The translations under genes and the position numbers were made by a program. The notes under the pieces were generated by a model. That model made no database searches. It saw only the letters and a program-made list of their open reading frames with translations, and was not told the origin of the DNA. Below are positions 59,911-64,000 of a stretch of 64,000 nt of DNA, one piece after another. Source of the DNA: an uncultured Bacteriovoracaceae bacterium (GTDB taxonomy: Bacteria > Bdellovibrionota > Bacteriovoracia > Bacteriovoracales > Bacteriovoracaceae). The stretch covers positions 1 through 64,000 of the forward strand of contig CALHLC010000031.1 in NCBI GenBank assembly GCA_938034385.1, in the 5' to 3' direction. Positions within the stretch are counted from its first letter, which is position 1, and every line of letters starts with the position of its first letter.

Positions 59911-62900
59911 ATGAATATTTTAAAAATATGTTTAGCGATTATAATGTTTGTCTCTTGTTTTAGTTCAAAAAAAATGAGTTCAAATAATGAAAAAGAAAAA
60001 CAGAATGAATCATTGAAATTCATGTCAACTCTTGATAATTGTTTATGTGAGAGTGATTCAAAAGCAAATGATATAGATCATACAAAATCTTTATTTATAA
60101 CGGACCAAGCACTTTTAAGTATTCTTGATTCAACTAAATATAGTTTTTCAAATTTATTAAAAAACATGAATGATCCTAATTTATTAGTTAGAGGAAATGG
60201 GATTGATCCTGATGAGCAATTTCATATATTTATTAAAAGATATTTAGATAATATGGTTCTAACTGAGATACCAGAAGATCAAAAAGTTGAAGGTGAGTTA
60301 AATGATATTCAACCTCTAACTAGAACTCATGATTTTATAGTATCTAGATGGGAAAAATCAGATCTTATAGAAGGGCAAGAACAGAAGTTTTTAGAAGATT
60401 CACCATATAAGCTAATAGGTATAGTTTTCAGACCAGACCTAATCGAAAACAACGAAAACGGAGACTTAGAGCATGGAGGAGAAGGTAGGTTTATCTACCA
60501 AATGACTGGAAATTTTGATGCGACAATTAGTCACTTTGTTATTTTAGAATATAAACTAGCCCTCGGTGATGGATCACTCAGAACAGGGGATGTAGTTACA
60601 AATACAGATGCTTGGAATAGAAAAAAGTGGAATGAAGAATGGGCCCGATTAAGTTGTTTAGACATAGAGTCAGAACAATTCCAAGTACAATTGGAAAAGG
60701 TTTTAGATAGAGTTGCTTTGGTTGATTACAATGATCCTAAATGGAGTAACAAGAGCCCTATAGGGCAAGTAAGGGTGAATGATTTTATTAATGGTTCTCC
60801 TTGGGCCTTATTTGAAAACAGACTGGAAAAAGGACCAGGTCCGAATTTATTAGTTCGACATAGAATGCCAAATTCTCCAAAAGATAACTTTGCAACATCT
60901 ACAAGTGGTGCCGTTGGACTCCCTATTAGTTCTTTAAATAAACCAATGAATCCAAATGGAAGTAAAGAAATAATTGATTTTGTACTTAGCGAGAAGGATA
61001 AAATAACAGATTTAAACGAAAGTTATAAACTGCCAGATATATTAACTGGTTGGCAAAATAACATATAGTCCAAATGCAAATTGGGGTAGGGAGTTTCATA
61101 GTGGAGTACCATCATTTATTCCAGAAGGTGAGTCTATAGCTATTCCTTTTAATAATATTGATGAATCAATAATCTCAAATACTGAAAAAACAATGGTGAA
61201 ATATAGGTTTGCTCTAAATTCATGTAGTTCATGTCATATGGATGGATTTACTTCAAGAAACGCTGATTATTCACCTTCGGTCTTAGAAGCAGGAAGAGCA
61301 TTGGGTTTTGGAGATATTCCATTTTCACAGAATATATTAGATGAAAATAGACCTCTCGCAAACGGTGGATTTGAGACAATAGATTTAAGAGGATCAAGGA
61401 CTTCATTTTTTCACTTTGCCTTCGGGAGCGGGTTCAGTGCATTTTTAAGAGAAGACCTTATTCATAGAGAAAACGAACTAGAATTTCAACTATCAGTTGC
61501 TTCTTGTGAAGAAGAAGAAGTTGAACAAGAGATAGTAGATGTAGATGTACAATTAGAAGTTAGTAATGATTCACCAGAAGTAAATGAGAGAGTTAATTTT
61601 ATTTATAAAGGTGAAAATGTAGGAAGTGGAAACATAATTAACTTAGAAGTTACTAATGTTAATTGTCCTGAGGGATTTTCTTTAAATTCTATTAATATGG
61701 AACATGAAAATGGAGATATGGATTGGTCTGGGGGCATATGGATTTTTAAAAATATTGCACCAGGAGTAAGTAGAAAATTAACGTTAACTTGTACTGCTCT
61801 TGAATCTAGTTCTAATACAACCATTATACATGAATTAAAGGAAAAAGATTTTAAATTCTCATCTCCACAAGTAGATACAAACTTAGATAATCATCTTGTG
61901 TTAAAAGAGCTATCTATTAAGGAGAAGTTAGTAGATGAAATTGTAGATATCGAATTAAATTTAGAAATAGATAAAAGTAATCCTGAAGTTGATGAAATAG
62001 TAAATTTTAAAGTTAAAGCAAAAAATGTTGGTGATAAAGAAATAAAGGCCTTTAAAATAAAGAAAATAATTTGTCCTGATGAATTTTCAGTAGTTAATAT
62101 AAGCCTTGAAAGTGGATCAAAAATTGAGGTGAGAGATTGGGCGATTGATTCAATTTTACCAGGTTCAGATATAAACCTTAGCTTTAATTGTAGAGTTTTA
62201 GAATCTACTAAAGGTAGAAGTATAGAATACTCAATAAATCATGATCAATTTGAATTTGCTAATAATCAAATGGATGAAAATTTAGAAAATCATGAAGTTG
62301 GTTCTATCATTGAAGTTAAAGATTCAAAAAATGTCGATATTGAAGCAAAGATAGTTCCATTTGGTTTTGATACTTTAAATGAATTACAAACTGTTAGTTA
62401 TAGAGTTGAGTTAAATAACTTAGGCCCAGACACAGCTAGTTCAGTTAGTCTCAATGTTTCTTGTCCTGATGGAACTGATCAGATAGGTAATGCTGCTATT
62501 ACAGCGGGAATATTTTCAAATGCTGACAAACTTTGGGTTATAGGTTCAATAGAGGCTAATAAAAAAGAAGGTATTAATTTAACTTGTAAGATAAAGAATA
62601 ATCAAGCAGGGAAGTTAATAGAGTTTAGAATTAAAAGTGAAAATATATCAACTGCTGAGAAAGACTTAAACAGAGATAATGAAGAGAGCCATGCAATTCT
62701 TAGAGTTTTAGAGAGAAAAAAAGAAAGTGATTTAGAGTTATTTTCAACTATAAATAATTTATCTCCTGTTGAAGGGGAAGAAATTACTTTCAGAGTTGGA
62801 GTTGTAAATAAAGGGCCTGATGAATCTGGAATTATTTCAATTATTGCAAGGTGTCCTGCAGATTCAGTTGAAATAAGAAGGTCAGTATCAGTATCAAGTT

Positions 62901-63868
62901 CCAAGTTATGGACTATAAATAACCTGTTAGTTGATAATGGAGATAGGATAAAGGCAAAAATTCAGGAATTAGTGTGTAAAGTTAATGAAGGAACAGAAGG
63001 AAAAAAATTAAAGTTTAGTATTCCTTCTTCAGATTTTTTCATGTCTTTACATGATGGTGATAAAACAAACAATACAACGTCAATTGAATTTGAAATAAAT
63101 GAAAAATTAGATGAGAAGAAGGTTAGTGATATAAAAGCGACTTTAGACGTTTTAACTCCTGAGGTAAAAGCTGGAGAATCTATTTTTCTTAAAATTGATC
63201 TTGAAAATATTGGGCCTGAAGTTGCCACTGAAATGAAATATGACGTGCTTTGCCCAGAGCAATTAAACACTGTACCCATTCAAATATCGATAAGTAAGGG
63301 TAGTTTTTCAAGTTCTGGAACAAAAGGTCAATGGAAAATAAGTAGTTTTGGAGTAAGAGAAAAAGCAGTGTTAAGTTATCGATGTGCAACTTCTGAGTCA
63401 ATAACTAATAAAGATGTACAGATAAAACTTAAGCAAGAGCAACTAACTTTAGATGATAAAAATGTAGATAATAATATAAATAATCATATATCTAACAATA
63501 AAAACATAAAAATTTCTGGACTTAGAGTCTGTGACTTAGACCTTAGTGAACCAAGAAATTCAAGCGTCGGAATAAGTACATTAGATATAGTTCAGTTGCA
63601 AAGACATATTCTTGGGATAGCTCTTATCGGTGAAAAAGAACCTAACCCAGGAAATGAAGCTCACTTAATGAATGTATTTGGTGGTAAAAAATTAGATAAT
63701 AATGGAGATGGTCGAGTTTCAGCAATAGATTTAATAAATATGAGAAAATGGATTTTGGGCCATTATTCTAGCTGGGAAGAGGCTTTTAAAAACTCAAGAA
63801 CTGTAGATGATTGTGATATTTATAGGCCGTTTGAAAATAATAGATTTGAAGCAATAAAGGGGAATTAG
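59911..63868 (+). pseudogene. Paralogue of the 26808 lipoprotein, interrupted by a 1-nt frameshift
   Basis: Two frames (59911-61068, and from about 61062 to 63868) together encode one protein of about 1,318 residues that aligns throughout with the lipoprotein at 26808-29936. The first part has a lipoprotein signal (IIMFVSCFSS, Cys about 16), FRPDLIENNENGD, GEGRFIY and IGQVRVNDFIN. It breaks at WQNNI, where the paralogue reads WQNTY; dropping one base at 61057-61062 restores the frame through PNANWGREF. The second part has the haem motif CSSCH, five DUF11-like repeats and the same dockerin-like end (GISTLDIVQLQRHILG, DNNGDGRVSAIDLINMRKWILG). The rest of the frame is undamaged, so a recent mutation, sequencing error or recoding are all possible. 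Confidence 0.8.
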
Positions 63869-64000
63869 ATGTATAGGTATATAATAGTTTTATTTTTTAT
63901 AAATATGTCTTACGCAATGAAGTTTAACCATTTTAAATATGGATGTAAGAGCGAAGTTGAAAAGATAAAAAAGAAAAATTGTTCTGTGGTGGAAATCAAA
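63869..64000 (+). CDS. Start of a secreted protein, cut by the window end
   Basis: An ATG directly after the stop of the lipoprotein paralogue opens a frame of 44 codons that continues past the window. It begins with a signal-like segment (YRYIIVLFFINMSYAM) followed by a Lys-rich stretch with two cysteines. No family can be assigned from this length. The zero-gap position suggests co-transcription with the large lipoprotein. Confidence 0.6.
   Translation, partial: MYRYIIVLFFINMSYAMKFNHFKYGCKSEVEKIKKKNCSVVEIK

Noticed and set aside
61050-61072. Programmed +1 frameshifting as the firm explanation for the split lipoprotein gene
   Set aside because: No known recoding signal (such as a CTT-TGA-type site) is present; a mutation or read error is simpler, so recoding is kept only as a possibility.

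Overview
This is a bacterial chromosome segment of very low G+C content that spans the replication-origin neighbourhood. Gene content suggests a Gram-negative, aerobically respiring bacterium: NADH-quinone oxidoreductase, F-type ATP synthase, SurA-like chaperones, outer-membrane barrels, c-type haem lipoproteins. An origin-parAB-atp neighbourhood, signal-peptide-like N-termini on ATP synthase b and c subunits, and many Lys/Asn/Ile-rich envelope proteins would fit Bdellovibrionota (Bacteriovorax-like). That assignment is inference from gene content only; no rRNA or marker comparison was possible.

Layout. 0.1-0.75 kb: a decayed tyrosine recombinase abutting a tRNA-Ser(UGA). 0.8-5 kb: serS and a GYF_2-TM-TPR protein. 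5-12.7 kb (minus): all seven membrane-arm subunits of complex I (nuoA,H,J,K,L,M,N) without the peripheral-arm genes. 12.8-26.8 kb (mostly plus): mfd, two periplasmic folding factors, pdxA, an App1-like protein, uvrA, and an outer-membrane/RND-type triad. 26.8-31 kb (minus plus two small genes): a 1042-residue haem-motif lipoprotein and two small secreted proteins. 31.1-40 kb (minus): atpE, atpB, an atpI-like gene, gyrA, gyrB, recF, dnaN. 40.3-42.3 kb (minus): yidC, rnpA, rpmH. 42.4-49.8 kb (plus): dnaA, mnmE, mnmG, rsmG, parA, parB, with two parS-like palindromes. 49.8-52.4 kb: a tandem 2-oxoglutarate oxygenase, a barrel protein and a cytochrome c lipoprotein. 52.7-58.5 kb (plus): the rest of the ATP synthase (two b-type subunits, delta, alpha, gamma, beta, epsilon). 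58.5-64 kb: yfbR, an mtnN-like gene, a frameshifted paralogue of the large lipoprotein, and the start of one more secreted protein.

Transcription switches from minus to plus between rpmH and dnaA, and an exact DnaA box lies in that gap. A second AT-rich gap with DnaA-box-like 9-mers lies between dnaN and yidC. Compared with the usual order (mnmE-yidC-rnpA-rpmH | dnaA-dnaN-recF-gyrB), the block yidC-rnpA-rpmH-dnaA is inverted, so dnaA now heads the mnmE-mnmG-rsmG-parAB series and dnaN lies beside yidC.

The most unusual items are: (1) mnmE carries six in-frame copies of a 24-bp repeat in its GTPase domain at the place where the G4 specificity motif should be, and related palindromic copies lie on both sides of dnaA; (2) a pair of large paralogous lipoproteins combining a CxxCH motif, 3 or 5 DUF11-like repeats and a terminal dockerin-like module, one of them broken by a 1-nt shift; (3) the inverted origin core; (4) an rpmH frame overlapping rnpA; (5) complex I and ATP synthase gene sets that are each split.
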